A DNA stretch of 64,000 nucleotides from Escallonia rubra (lineage: Eukaryota > Streptophyta > Magnoliopsida > Escalloniales > Escalloniaceae): assembly GCA_033065855.1 (NCBI GenBank), contig JAVXUO010001293.1:155195-219194 (forward strand), given 5' to 3'. The notes beneath the pieces are model-generated. The model did not search any database. It was given only the letters and a program-made list of their open reading frames with translations, and was not told the DNA's origin. The position numbers were made by a program, and so were the translations under genes. Below are positions 1 through 9,542 of this stretch, in pieces. How positions within the stretch are numbered: the stretch's first letter is position 1; every line of letters begins with the position of its first letter.

Positions 1-303
1 GATCAAAACAATCGGTGACTAAAGGGTTAGGATACTTGTTCCGAATAGTCACCTTGTTAGCGCCCTGTAGTCCACACACATCCGCAAGGAACCATCTTGT
101 TTCTTCTGGAAGAGGACTGGTGCACCATAAGGCAACTTCGCTGGAGTGATCAAACCCGCGTTTAGCAACTCTGTCAGTTGTTTTCTGAGTTCAGCAAGTT
201 CTGGTTGTGACATCCGATACAGAGCTTGGGCGGGTGGCTTCGTGCCTGGCACAAGCTCGATCTCATGGTCAATTGCCCTTCTGGGTGGTAATTTCTTCGG
301 CAA
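1..303 (-). pseudogene. Reverse transcriptase N-terminus, truncated by window edge
   Basis: The segment holds the gypsy linker K-K-L-P-P-R-R and then the start of the RT fingers: Y-R-M-S and P-Y-G-A-P-V-L-F, then K-K-D-G-S-L-R-M-C-V-D-Y-R-type residues. An in-frame TAA lies at 304-306 immediately upstream. The Y-x-D-D catalytic motif is beyond the left edge of the window. Confidence 0.9.
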
Positions 304-441
304 TTAATCAGGCATCACATCTTCAAAGTCGTTTAATATCACTTTAACTTCTTTAGGTAATGGTCCCGATACTTCTTCAATCTCGTCCCACCGTAGCATG
401 GCAAGGTAGGTCGTTTCGTCCCGTTTTAATCCCTTTTTCAA

Positions 442-777
442 CTAGAGGGCTGAAATAGAACGCTCTCCCGCCCTAGTAGATACAGTCGGGATGACACACG
501 GTTTACTCCCAAGCATGGCCAGAGAGTTGGTGCATGGCATCACGGTGGTCTTCGTGTCACGCAGAAACTCCAACCCAAGTATCAGCTTAAAGTCGTCCAT
601 GATGACTACTGAAAAGTTGGTCTTTCCTTCGTATGGGCCAATCTTGATCAAAACAGATCTCGCTATTCCCGCTACTGGCTGTGCGGCAGAGTTGATAGCC
701 TTCACCTGTCCGCACCCTTTTTCTAGAGTTAGACCTAGTCTTTCCACTTCGGTGCTTGAAATGTAATTATGGGTAGC
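442..777 (-). pseudogene. Retropepsin-like aspartic protease of the gypsy element, remainder
   Basis: Downstream of the nonsense codon the same protease domain continues. It includes the flap and the hydrophobic I-L-G-L-E-F segment that ends plant gypsy proteases (in the ORF spanning 442-747). It has no start of its own and would only be made as part of the Gag-Pol polyprotein. Confidence 0.8.
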
Positions 778-1161
778 TCATGTGTCCACCATGGCCCTGA
801 TGGCCTTCCAGTTAACCTTGATGTCCACATACATCAAGCCTTTCCCTGGTACATCGCTCTTTTTCTTTGGCGGCATGTCTTTAGGCTTTTCCCCAGTCGA
901 GCTCTCTTCGGGGTTCCCAACCTGCGTTGTCACAGCATTACACCACTGAGGAAAGGCCCCGACGGCATCTTCCTCTTCGTAATATTGTGTGTCTGTTTGT
1001 TCCTCTGTTGGTGGATGCCTTGATTGAGAGCCAGATTGTTCCCCACGTTGCACCTGCCCCATGTTGTCAAAGAATGCATTCATCATCTGTCGTTGCGGAC
1101 AGTTAGCGATCACGTGCGGCCCTTGACACAAGAAGCAACCCCTGAAAGCAGGTTTCTTCAC
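778..1161 (-). pseudogene. Gag zinc knuckle and protease N-terminus, ends at a nonsense codon
   Basis: This frame carries a CCHC zinc knuckle (C-F-L-C then H and C, about 1096-1137), which binds RNA in Gag. It continues through a low-complexity linker to the retropepsin active site. The frame ends at TGA 778-780, exactly where the glycine of the catalytic D-T-G triad is expected, so aspartic protease activity is abolished in this copy. Confidence 0.85.
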
Positions 1162-2107
1162 TTCTCCGCTAGTGCTAGCGTCAGGCTTGGCTTTGAACCC
1201 AACTCCACTCTTCTGTAGGGTAGAAGAGTTTGACGCCCAACTGCTTTTACTGCCCCAACTTTGGTTTGGCGCTTGACCCCCTGGCTTCTTGCCACCATTA
1301 CTCCTATTTGGATTCCCTCTCTGAGGGGGTCTCTATGGTTCGGAGTTATAATCTGAAAGGCTCTCGGCAGCGATGATGGCTTCGTTAAGTTTGTTCACCC
1401 GACGTCTATTGAGCTCGGTGCGAGCCCATGGTTTTAACCCTTCCATGAAGAAGAAGAGTCTGTCGACTGCGGACATGTCGCTGATGTCCAACATCAAGGC
1501 AGAAAATGCCTGGCAATATTCCCGGACCGATCCGGTGTTCTTGCATTCCAATAACGCTTTCCTCGCGTTGAATGCGGTGTTCTCTGGAAAAAAACTGGCT
1601 CTTTAGCTCGCATTTGAGTATTTCCCATGTGTTTATGACGCAAGACCCATCTTCGATCTCTGCGTACTTCTTCCGCCACCATAACTTGGCATCTCCAACC
1701 AAGTACATGGCAGCCATCGACACCTTTGTCGCTTCCGAGTCAACTCTGATGGCTCGAAAGTATTGTTCTATATCGAAAAAGAAGTTTTCTAATTCATTGG
1801 CGTCACGGGCTCCCCCGTAACTCTTGGGCTCTGGCACTCGTGGCCTCAATGAGTGCTCCACACCCCCTGCGGGTGTGTTAACCACTGCACGACTAAGAAG
1901 CTCCACTCGATCCTGGAGCTCTTGAAACTTGCCCTCCCAATCCATGTTCTCAGCATAGCGGGCATTATCAGCGACTTCAACATTCACTTCCAACGCGTCC
2001 AGGCGAAGAGAGATTTGCTTCAGAATGCCTGGAGCATCCTCGTCGCACTTGACAATGCGTTGTACCTGTGCTTCCAAAGCATCGATTCTTTCTTTCGTGT
2101 TGGCCAT
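1160..2107 (-). pseudogene. Gag of the gypsy element (frameshifted)
   Basis: Gag starts at the ATG at 2107, after the primer site. It has an N-terminal coiled-coil-like segment rich in charged residues and then a retrotransposon Gag capsid block around 1450-1850, with a characteristic W-W-R-K stretch. The frame changes at the homopolymer A-run 1588-1594: the upstream part reads in one frame to about 1590 and the capsid C-terminus continues in another frame to a stop near 1333. This is a clear inactivating indel. Whether other copies in the genome are intact cannot be seen here. Confidence 0.85.
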
Positions 2108-2173
2108 AGTTTTTCTCAACAAACTATCCCACACTATTCTCTTAGCTGAAGCCACGGTCTTTTGGGCAACCGC

Positions 2174-2186
2174 GGCTCTGATACCA
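2174..2186 (-). other. Primer binding site (initiator tRNA-Met)
   Basis: The minus strand reads TGGTATCAGAGCC two bases after the LTR CA end. This is the usual plant retroelement primer site complementary to the 3' end of initiator tRNA-Met. Confidence 0.9.
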
Positions 2187-2188
2187 CC

Positions 2189-2872
2189 TGACACACGGTG
2201 GCCTTTGATGGCACAAAGGAAACCGTATGTGGCACTCGACTTGCCTCTTGCAAGAAGAGTCCGCCAACAAATCTCAACAATCTACAGCAATCAGTGCATC
2301 AACATTGCATAAAACAGTGCACAAAGAAGTAATTTCAACACAAGGGCAAAACGGTCCCAAATATTCACATTACTTCAAAATCATCGTTACAACTTACAGA
2401 AGGCTTTGTTTGCATCCACAATGTGCAATCTAGCTAAAGAGGCAAGCTAAAACAAAGCAAGGGACTCTCGGGTATAGGTGTACATGTACTCCCTATATAG
2501 TACCACTAAGAGGATTTTCCTAAGTGACAGTAGTAGACGTCACTATGTGCGATAAGTCATAGTGCCCCTTTTTAGAGAAATACAACTCAAAATGACTTGA
2601 AAATTTACAGGGAAACTTAAATATATACAAGGGTGATCTCCACCAAAATTGAGCAAAAATGCACGCCCGGATCTTCAGATCTTCACGGTTGGCTTTTGAC
2701 GTGCACGGGCACTACAGTTGGGCGCGCGGGCGCTGTGCTTGACGGGCGCATGGGCGCGAGACTTGAAGAACTTGTGAGGGCACATGGGCGCGTGTTGGAT
2801 AGGCGCGGGGGCGCTGTGCAGGATGGGCGCGGGGGCGCGGTGCCAGGCGGGTGCAAGGGGCAGCCCGTGACA
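2189..2872 (-). repeat. 5' LTR of the gypsy element
   Basis: On the minus strand the LTR begins TGTCA (2872-2868) and ends GTCA (2192-2189), giving the canonical TG...CA ends. A two-base spacer and the primer binding site follow immediately. The upstream third (about 2700-2870) is very GC-rich and built of repeated GGGCGCG-type units. A TATATAG box lies at 2493-2499 on the minus strand. The expected 5-bp target duplication on this side would be CTGGG at 2873-2877; its partner is outside the window. Confidence 0.85.
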
Positions 2873-2886
2873 CTGGGCCACGTTCT

Positions 2887-3474
2887 TGTTCTCGATCTTT
2901 TTGGCAAAGAAAGTCCAAATCCAGAAGGCATTGCAAGATTAAAGATTGTAAGCAAATCGAGACCTCCTTCTATATATGAATTCTGCAGATTGTTCTACTC
3001 ATTTGGATATCCGCGTCTGATTTTGGCTCTCACCTTTCTTGTAGATGAGCATGATCATCAATGAAACTTTAAGGCTATACAGTCCAACTGCCAATATTAC
3101 AAGAAACACAAAAGGTGAAGTCAGATTGGGGACGTTCACCCTTCCAGCTAATGTAAAGGTGCTTATACCACCTCTAGCACTTCCCCATGATCCTGAAATT
3201 TGGGGACAAGATGCTCACCTATTTAAACCAGAAAGATTTGCTGAAGGGATGGCTAAAGCAACTAACAACAATGCTGCCGCTTTTTCTTTCATTCGGTTTT
3301 GGACTTCGATCTTCTGTTGGCTTAAACTTTGCAAGCCATGAAGCAAAGATAAGGCTTGCAATGATTTTGCAGAGGTACAAGTTCATCCTATCGCCAAGCT
3401 ATGTCCACTCGCCATTCATACTTCTCACTATTCGTCCACGACATGGAATTCCAATTGTGCTTCAAGAATTGTAA
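2887..3474 (+). pseudogene. Cytochrome P450 (CYP749A-like), 5'-truncated copy
   Basis: Two exon pieces remain. The end of exon 4 (about 2887-2947, donor GT at 2948) matches the V-L-D-L-F-G segment of the neighbouring copy. Exon 5 (3045-3474, after TTGTAG) carries E-T-L-R (ExxR) and the P-E-R-F motif. Everything upstream is missing and replaced by the gypsy LTR. In exon 5 a one-base insertion near 3280-3295 shifts the frame just before the heme loop. In the shifted frame the loop reads F-G-F-G-L-R-S-S-V-G, so the heme-thiolate cysteine is serine. The copy cannot encode an active enzyme. Confidence 0.92.
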
Positions 3475-4728
3475 TTAAGATTTGTTAATAGTACATACTT
3501 TGAAGGCAAAATTTTCTTACCATTAACAAATAGGAGAAGTCATTGGAGCCTTAAACTAGGCTTCTGGTTGGGTGAAAGTTATGGTGTGAAATGCAATACA
3601 AGACAATTGACCAAAGAATTTGTGAACAGTGGAGTGTCTATAGTTTCTTACAAGCTTGCTCAGACAAGTAAAAAACATTAAGGATTCATATTAAGCACCA
3701 TAAGGACGTGCCTTCGGGGCTACCATTCAAAAAACTGTGTCCACTTCAGGCTCTAATTGCCCCATTATTGGGATCAGAGTTCTTGTAAAATCCAGCCTGC
3801 AAAGTACTTACACTGATGTCTTGATGCTCCTAGCAGGGCTCCTACTGTAATCTATATATTAGTACCAACAGACCAAGCTCTATTCTAGATGAAATCATAT
3901 AACTGAAACGCCAAAGAAGGCTAGGAGGACCACATATCAAGACTGGTCTTGATCAGAATAGAGGTATGGGAGGAGCTTTAAGCAGGTGCACATTTCTTAC
4001 TTGGAGTGGCGTGTTTCGCTTCCATTTCCCTGAAGGTAATGGTCCCAATTTGATTACCTGGTTGGCTGGTCCAACCCAACCTTGTTTCCATTCTGCCTGT
4101 CCATCTTCATTTGAATTTTTCTGATGCTTAACTTGGCTTGGTGGGCTCGCATGCCTCAGCCTTGCTTTTTTCCTATTGATATCAACTGTTTCACGTTACT
4201 GATGAAATACTATAGATATGTTCCAACAACATAGCTTTCACCTTATCTTGACAACACCATGTTTTGGACATGATTGGCAGGCCTACAAGGCTACAAAGAG
4301 CATCAGACAATAATATCTTCCTCATGTATCTACTTGTCTGCTAGAACCAAGCCAAACACAAAATGGTTTGGTTCACCTGTCAATATCTTTTGAAAATTTT
4401 CATTAAAAATCTAAGGACGAAAGTGCTGCACGATTATGACTGTCCTATTCTCCTGTCGTGCGTGGTTAACAATCGAGATATGCCATCGATAATGACTGAA
4501 TCTGATACATGGTAGTAGAGCACATACATTGTTCAAGGATAGACCAAATCATAGAATGCTACAACCATTCAGTCCAAGAATGCCAAATTCATCTTTACTA
4601 TGAAATGTTGAGTTCATCGCCTGTGCAGATGGAGCCACACCTAGCACCTAGTTCCCCTTTTCTACTTAAAAAAACATGTTACCAAGCATCAAAATTCAAT
4701 ATATAGCACCTGGAAATGTATTGAATAT
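3475..4728. other. Spacer between the two P450 copies
   Basis: This is the 3' flank of the truncated copy and the upstream region of the second copy. I see no coding frame or recognisable transposon ends. Any promoter of the second P450 would lie in the last few hundred bases, but no convincing TATA box at a sensible distance stands out. Confidence 0.5.
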
Positions 4729-6835
4729 ATGCTTGTGCTGAGAACGATGATAATCATCCCTTTAGCTTTCCTGTGCCTATTCCTGCTGCTAATTGCTACC
4801 TGGTTCCTCTACAAGGTATGGTGGACTCCAACTCGCATACAAAACATCATGAGGTTACAGGGAATCAAAGGACCTTCATACAAATTTCTCTATGGAAGCA
4901 CCAAAGAGATCCTCCGCATGAGAAAGGAATCCAGAAGTAATCCCATGACGTCTACCCAAGAATTCAGCCTCACGTTTATTCATGGATCAAGCTCTATGGT
5001 AAAAATTTGCAAGTTACCATAAGCAAATGAGCTAAAAATAGTTATATTCTTCTTTTAAGGTGTAAAAATTAACTTTCTAAGATCTATAATCTATAATAAA
5101 ATATGAACAGGGAAGAACTTTCTTTATTGGCTTGGTCCTCAAGCTCGATTGGTTGTTACTGAACCAGAGCTGATTAAAGAAATATTGAACAACAAAGATG
5201 GAGCATATGCAAAACCAAAAGTTCAAGGTTACATGAAGAAGCTTGTAGGAGATGGGCTTGGTGTAACTGAAGGTGAAAAATGGTCCAAGCTACGCAAACT
5301 GGCTAATCACGCCTTCCATTCAGAGAAGTTGAAGGTAAATTAATCTTGCCATTCTGCAATTCTTCATTCAGCACACAGGGAAAGAAAAAAGGTGGCCAAA
5401 TGCACTACAATCCCACCACTCCAGGGTCTGAGGAGGCTAGATTCACGCGAACTTAGCTATACATAAAAGCTTATAGTTGCGCAAGGCTCACCCTCAACTG
5501 TTCCTTTCGCTGACAATAAAGCCAATATTGTGGCACAATGCACAGTGTAATGTCAATGGATGGTGGTGTGCAGGATATGCTTCCAGCAATGACTTCAAGT
5601 GTGGAAGTAATGTTAGAAAGGTGGAGACACCGTGAAGGCAAAGAGATTGAGGTGTATAACGAATACAGGCTTTTGACATCAGAAGTTATTTCAAGGACGG
5701 CTTTTGGTAGCAGCTACATGGAAGGGAAGATCATATTCGATATGCTTATGAAGTTGATCCAAATTGTTTATAGAAATGAGTTCAAAATTCATTTTCCTGG
5801 CATAAGGTAGGCTCCATCTCTTTCCATTCCTTTAGTTTCATTGTGCTATCCTTCGTTCAGGTCACTGCGTAACAAACAAATTCCGGTTTTGCAGCAAAAT
5901 CTATAAATCTAGTGACGACATTGAATCAGACAAAATAGAGCAAGCAATTCGTGACTCCGTCGTATCGATAATTAAGAATAGAGAGAATGAATTTATGACA
6001 GGGGAACTAGACAGCTTTGGGAGTGATTTCCTTGGATCACTTATAAAAGCTAACCATGACGCAGAAGAGAAGACGAGAATTTCAGTGGAAGATTTGATTG
6101 ATGAGTGCAAGACATTCTATATTGCAGGACAGGAAACAACTAATACCTTACTAGCCTGGACCACATTTCTCCTGGCTACTCACACTGACTGGCAAGACAA
6201 AGCAAGGAAGGAGGTACTTGATTTATTCGGCCAAGAAACTCCGAATTCAGAGGGCATTTCAAGATTAAAGACAGTAAGCAAATCCAGACCTCTAATTAGG
6301 CTATCCTATGGGCCAGTTTGGGGTATCTTTGCTTGTAGAAAGTAAATTTAGTCAAACTACTCTATGTTCATTTTTCTATCTAACTCCTTCTCACTCTTTC
6401 TTGTAGATGAGCTTGATCATCAATGAAACTCTAAGACTCTACTGTCCGGTTGTTAATTTGATGAGAAGAGTGACAAGGAAAGTCAGACTGGGCAAGTTCA
6501 TTCTTCCAGCAAATGTTAATGTCATTACTTCACCACTAGCCCTTCACCATAACCCTGAAATATGGGGACCAGATGCCCATCTTTTCAAACCAGAGAGGTT
6601 TGCAGAAGGGGTGGCAAAAGCGACCAACAATACCAATATGGCATTTTTCCCGTTCGGTTTTGGACCTCGAGCTTGTGTTGGCTTGAGCTTCGCAAGCCAT
6701 GAAGCAAAGATAGGAATGTCGATGATTCTGCAGCGTTACAAGTTCACCCTCTCACCAAGTTATGTCCACTCACCAGTTCAGCTTCTCACGGTTCGCCCTG
6801 AACATGGAATTCAGATCGTGCTTCACAAAATATAA
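4729..6835 (+). pseudogene. CYP749A: Cytochrome P450, CYP72 clan (CYP749A-like), frameshifted in exon 1
   Basis: Exons: 4729-4998, 5111-5334, 5574-5806, 5895-6273 and 6407-6835, all with GT-AG borders. Exon 1 has an N-terminal membrane anchor (I-I-I-P-L-A-F-L-C-L-F) as in ER-bound P450s. Exon 4 carries the oxygen-activating I-helix A-G-Q-E-T-T. Exon 5 has ExxR (E-T-L-R), P-E-R-F and an intact heme loop F-G-F-G-P-R-A-C-V-G. The five-exon pattern and sequence fit CYP72-clan CYP749A enzymes, whose substrates are poorly known. Within exon 1 the frame from the ATG is lost after N-P-M (about 4940-4952): the rest of the exon is P450-like only in another frame, and exon 2 requires that other frame. 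The shift is 1 base modulo 3. Either this is a recent pseudogene or there is an assembly or sequencing error. Confidence 0.88.
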
Positions 6836-7297
6836 ATTGTGATCGGCTGTCCAATTATGGGAAACTGTGAAATTCTTATTCACTTAACCAAAATAAGGAA
6901 TGGTGAACTTTTGATAACAAGTACACTTCAAGTTCTAAGTTGAGTTTTCTCCTAATAAGGGGTGGCTTTGGAGTCAATTTCCATACATGCATTCAACCTT
7001 CCACAACAAACGAACGCTACTCCAATAGTGCCTATGCCTACTTAACTAATACCAGAGGAAATCTATCGAGCTTATAGCATTCTGTCTTTCTGACCACGAT
7101 GATCATGAACATTAGTTTGTATGGCTCAAAATCCAACAAGATTCATTTCTTACTTGTTTGAAAAATCCAATAAATATTGACCAAAGTTCTACTTCTACAT
7201 ATATTGAACTAGTTCTCATCGTTGGAAGAAGAAACCTTGTCGAAGGAGGACCATTTTTTGGGATTGGCAGCATTGGTTTCTCTGCAAAGACATTGAC
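6836..7297. other. P450 3' flank
   Basis: This is the 3' flank of the P450 up to the CACTA target duplication. Nothing recognisable is seen. Confidence 0.5.
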
Positions 7298-7300
7298 ATG

Positions 7301-8298
7301 CACTACAAGAAAAAGGACTTTTAGCGACGGATATTTCCGTCGCTAAAACCCTAAATCCGTCGCCAAAGACTTTTAGCGACGGACACCCCGTCGCTAAAAG
7401 TCCGTTGCCTATAACCCCGTTGCTAAAAGATTTCCGATGGAATTATGTCATCCGTCGAAAAAAAATTACTTTTACCGACGGAATTATTTACTTTTAGCGA
7501 CGGAAAATTCCGTCGCTAAAAGTATTTTCTATATTTTTTTTAAAAAATCTGAATTTCTGAATTTCGCCGGCAGTGGGTTCTTGGCCGGTGGAGTCCTCGC
7601 CTCGCCGTCGCCATTCACCGATCATTTATACTTCCAGATCGGCGCGTCCACGGCTCCATTCGTTCCAGATCTGAGCCGAGCTCAATAGAGAGAGTCGACT
7701 CAAGGAGGCAGGAGCCCCTGCAGTGTCCGCGTGTCGCCGTCGACCGTCGCAGGTGAGTGGCCGTCGCAGGTGAGTGACCGTCGCAGGTGAGGGGGTACAT
7801 TAGCCCCCCGTTCATACGTAGCTCCGCCCTTGTGTGTCGGCGAGCGGTAGAGGCGGCGGGGTGGGGGTGCGGCAGTGGCCGGTTGGGTGTGTGGGAGGTG
7901 TTAGAAAGAGAGAGACTGAGAGAGAGAAGAAGGGAATGGTGTGAGCAGCGGGGAGAAAAGAACGAAAGGGTAGGGTTTTTTTTTATTTTAAGGACTTTTA
8001 CCGACGGATTTTGGCCGTTGGCAAAAGTCGGTCGGTAAAAGTCATTTTCAATTTTTTTTTGCAAAAGAAAAAAAGGGAGAAAATCAAAAATAAAAATTAG
8101 CGACGGAATATTCCGTCGGTAAAAGTCTGTCGGTAAAGATCCGTCGCTAAAGATTTTTAACGACGAAAAATCCCTCAGAAAAGTTTTTTTAACAACGGAC
8201 CTTTACTGACGGAAAATTCGTCGGTAAAAGTGACTTTTAGCGATGGATTCGAATTCGTCGCTAAAAGTCCGTCGAAAAAAGCTGTTTTTCTTATAGTG
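7301..8298. mobile_element. Non-autonomous CACTA (En/Spm) DNA transposon
   Basis: The left end is CACTACAAGAAAAA at 7301. The right end, reverse complemented, is CACTATAAGAAAAA at 8298, so 13 of 14 terminal bases match. The element is flanked by a 3-bp target duplication ATG (7298-7300 and 8299-8301), the CACTA hallmark. Both subterminal regions are packed with direct and inverted copies of TTTTAGCGACGG, the usual transposase-binding type of array. At 998 bp it has no transposase. The interior (about 7560-7970) is GC-rich and includes three tandem copies of a CCGTCGCAGGTGAGTG-like unit (about 7738-7790); reading frames there look fortuitous. Confidence 0.93.
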
Positions 8299-8301
8299 AT
8301 G

Positions 8302-9065
8302 GGACAGGTGAAACTTATCTACAATGAGTTGAAATTTCCAACATATCAAGCTGGGCTTAAAGCCAATTCTTGCCCAATGAACTAGTAAAGGCATAGGAAA
8401 CAAGGATGCTAGGTGGTAACTTCCTGCTTAAAGTTGGGAGAGAGCTGATCAAGAATGTAGCTTTGCTTGGCTTTATGGTGACGATTGTTGTTAATGCTTA
8501 AAATCCTATGAGTATTCGTCGCCAAAAGTATTTGGCAAACATTCCTTTTTTCTTTTTTTCTTTTTTGGTAAATGAGAGAATGACATTGATATTGTAAAGA
8601 TTACAAGATTTTCACTTGTCAACCATTTAGACGAACTATTAACTATTACAATTACAAATTAAAAATCCACAAGGCGCCGAACAAAGTCATCCTATGGAAT
8701 GTTAGCCCAAACAAGGAGTCCTCCTTATCGTGAGGTTCACACCTTTCCACCGTCTTTTCCACACACCAATGACTCCTTAGCATTAGCAACGACGAGCTAG
8801 TTTCTAGCCACCAAAAATCATTTTTTGCAACAAAAACTCAACCCTTCAAAGAGCTTTGAAAAAATTCTTAGTTTTGTGATGGACACCAACTGTACAGGCA
8901 ATGGACCTTTTTTAGTACCAACTAGAATTTCTTCTTCACAATCAATAGCTCGCCCAATTGCCAAAGCACTTTTGACTTCTGTCAAGGTCATTTCTTTATG
9001 GTATGTTTATACCACATGCTTCTGATACAATACGTTGCCTATTAAGGCTAGCCAATCAGTAACAT
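8302..9065. repeat. Intergenic, with probable LINE 3' tail
   Basis: Around 8545-8640 a T-rich run is followed by TTGATATTGTAAAGATTACAAG-like sequence. Read on the minus strand this resembles the 3' UTR and poly(A) end of plant L1-like LINEs. The rest of the stretch holds no recognisable gene. Confidence 0.35.
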
Positions 9066-9530
9066 AAAAAAAAATGGATTTTTTTTTTATTGATAGAAAA
9101 CGAGAATTGCATTGATAATTCAAAATGTTACAAATTTTCTAGAGCAAGTCAATCCGGCTTTAACAAATTAGTCACATAGGCGCACAGTTTATAGGACATA
9201 ACATAGAACACACACAAAGTCACGGATTTATGTTACATAAAATAGGAGAGTTTGATCTCATTGCAGGATATTTCATTAACCCAGTCCTGATATTCAGAAA
9301 TGCGGGCATCACATGCAAAAGCTGCTAGAGATCTGGCATCCGTTATTTGCAGGTTTGTAACCCTGCCAATACTGAAATAGTGCATGTCTATAATTAGGTA
9401 GCAGACATCATACAAAATAGGTGCCATCGTATCTGCTATATCTTTAGAGTTTGCCATATGAGGAAGTAAAATTTTTGAGTGAGTAAACAATTTGATGTGA
9501 AGCAAGTTCTTTTTTTGAGTCAACTGAATT
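9066..9530 (-). mobile_element. LINE 3' end remnant (RNase H-like C-terminus and tail)
   Basis: A T-run at 9070-9090 followed by ATTGATAGAAAACG matches a minus-strand poly(A) tail with a short LINE-like 3' UTR. The open frame at 9233-9523 (minus, 96 residues) ends in a pattern (R, N, then A-D-A-x-S-L-A-A-F-A) reminiscent of the C-terminal RNase H helix of L1-like ORF2 proteins. The match is weak and the call rests on position next to the tail. Confidence 0.4.
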
Positions 9531-9542
9531 GTTGTAAGTAAG

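Larger units (their letters stand above)
1..2872 (-). mobile_element. Ty3/gypsy LTR retrotransposon, 5' half, decayed
   Basis: Read on the minus strand, the order is LTR (2872-2189), primer binding site (2186-2174), Gag, zinc knuckle, retropepsin and the start of reverse transcriptase. The element runs off the left edge of the window, so RNase H, integrase and the other LTR are not visible. Gag, protease, then RT, together with the RT N-terminal sequence, places it in Ty3/gypsy. Coding capacity is lost: there is a frameshift in Gag at the A-run 1588-1594, a TGA in the protease active-site triad, and a TAA at 304-306 just before the RT block. It is therefore a non-autonomous relic. The LTR start abuts P450 coding sequence, which shows it landed in a P450 exon or in an already truncated copy. 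Confidence 0.93.

Noticed and set aside
7615..8064. 149-codon frame inside the CACTA element
   Set aside because: Low-complexity Ser/Leu/His sequence from GC-rich repeats, with a competing frame on the other strand; not transposase.
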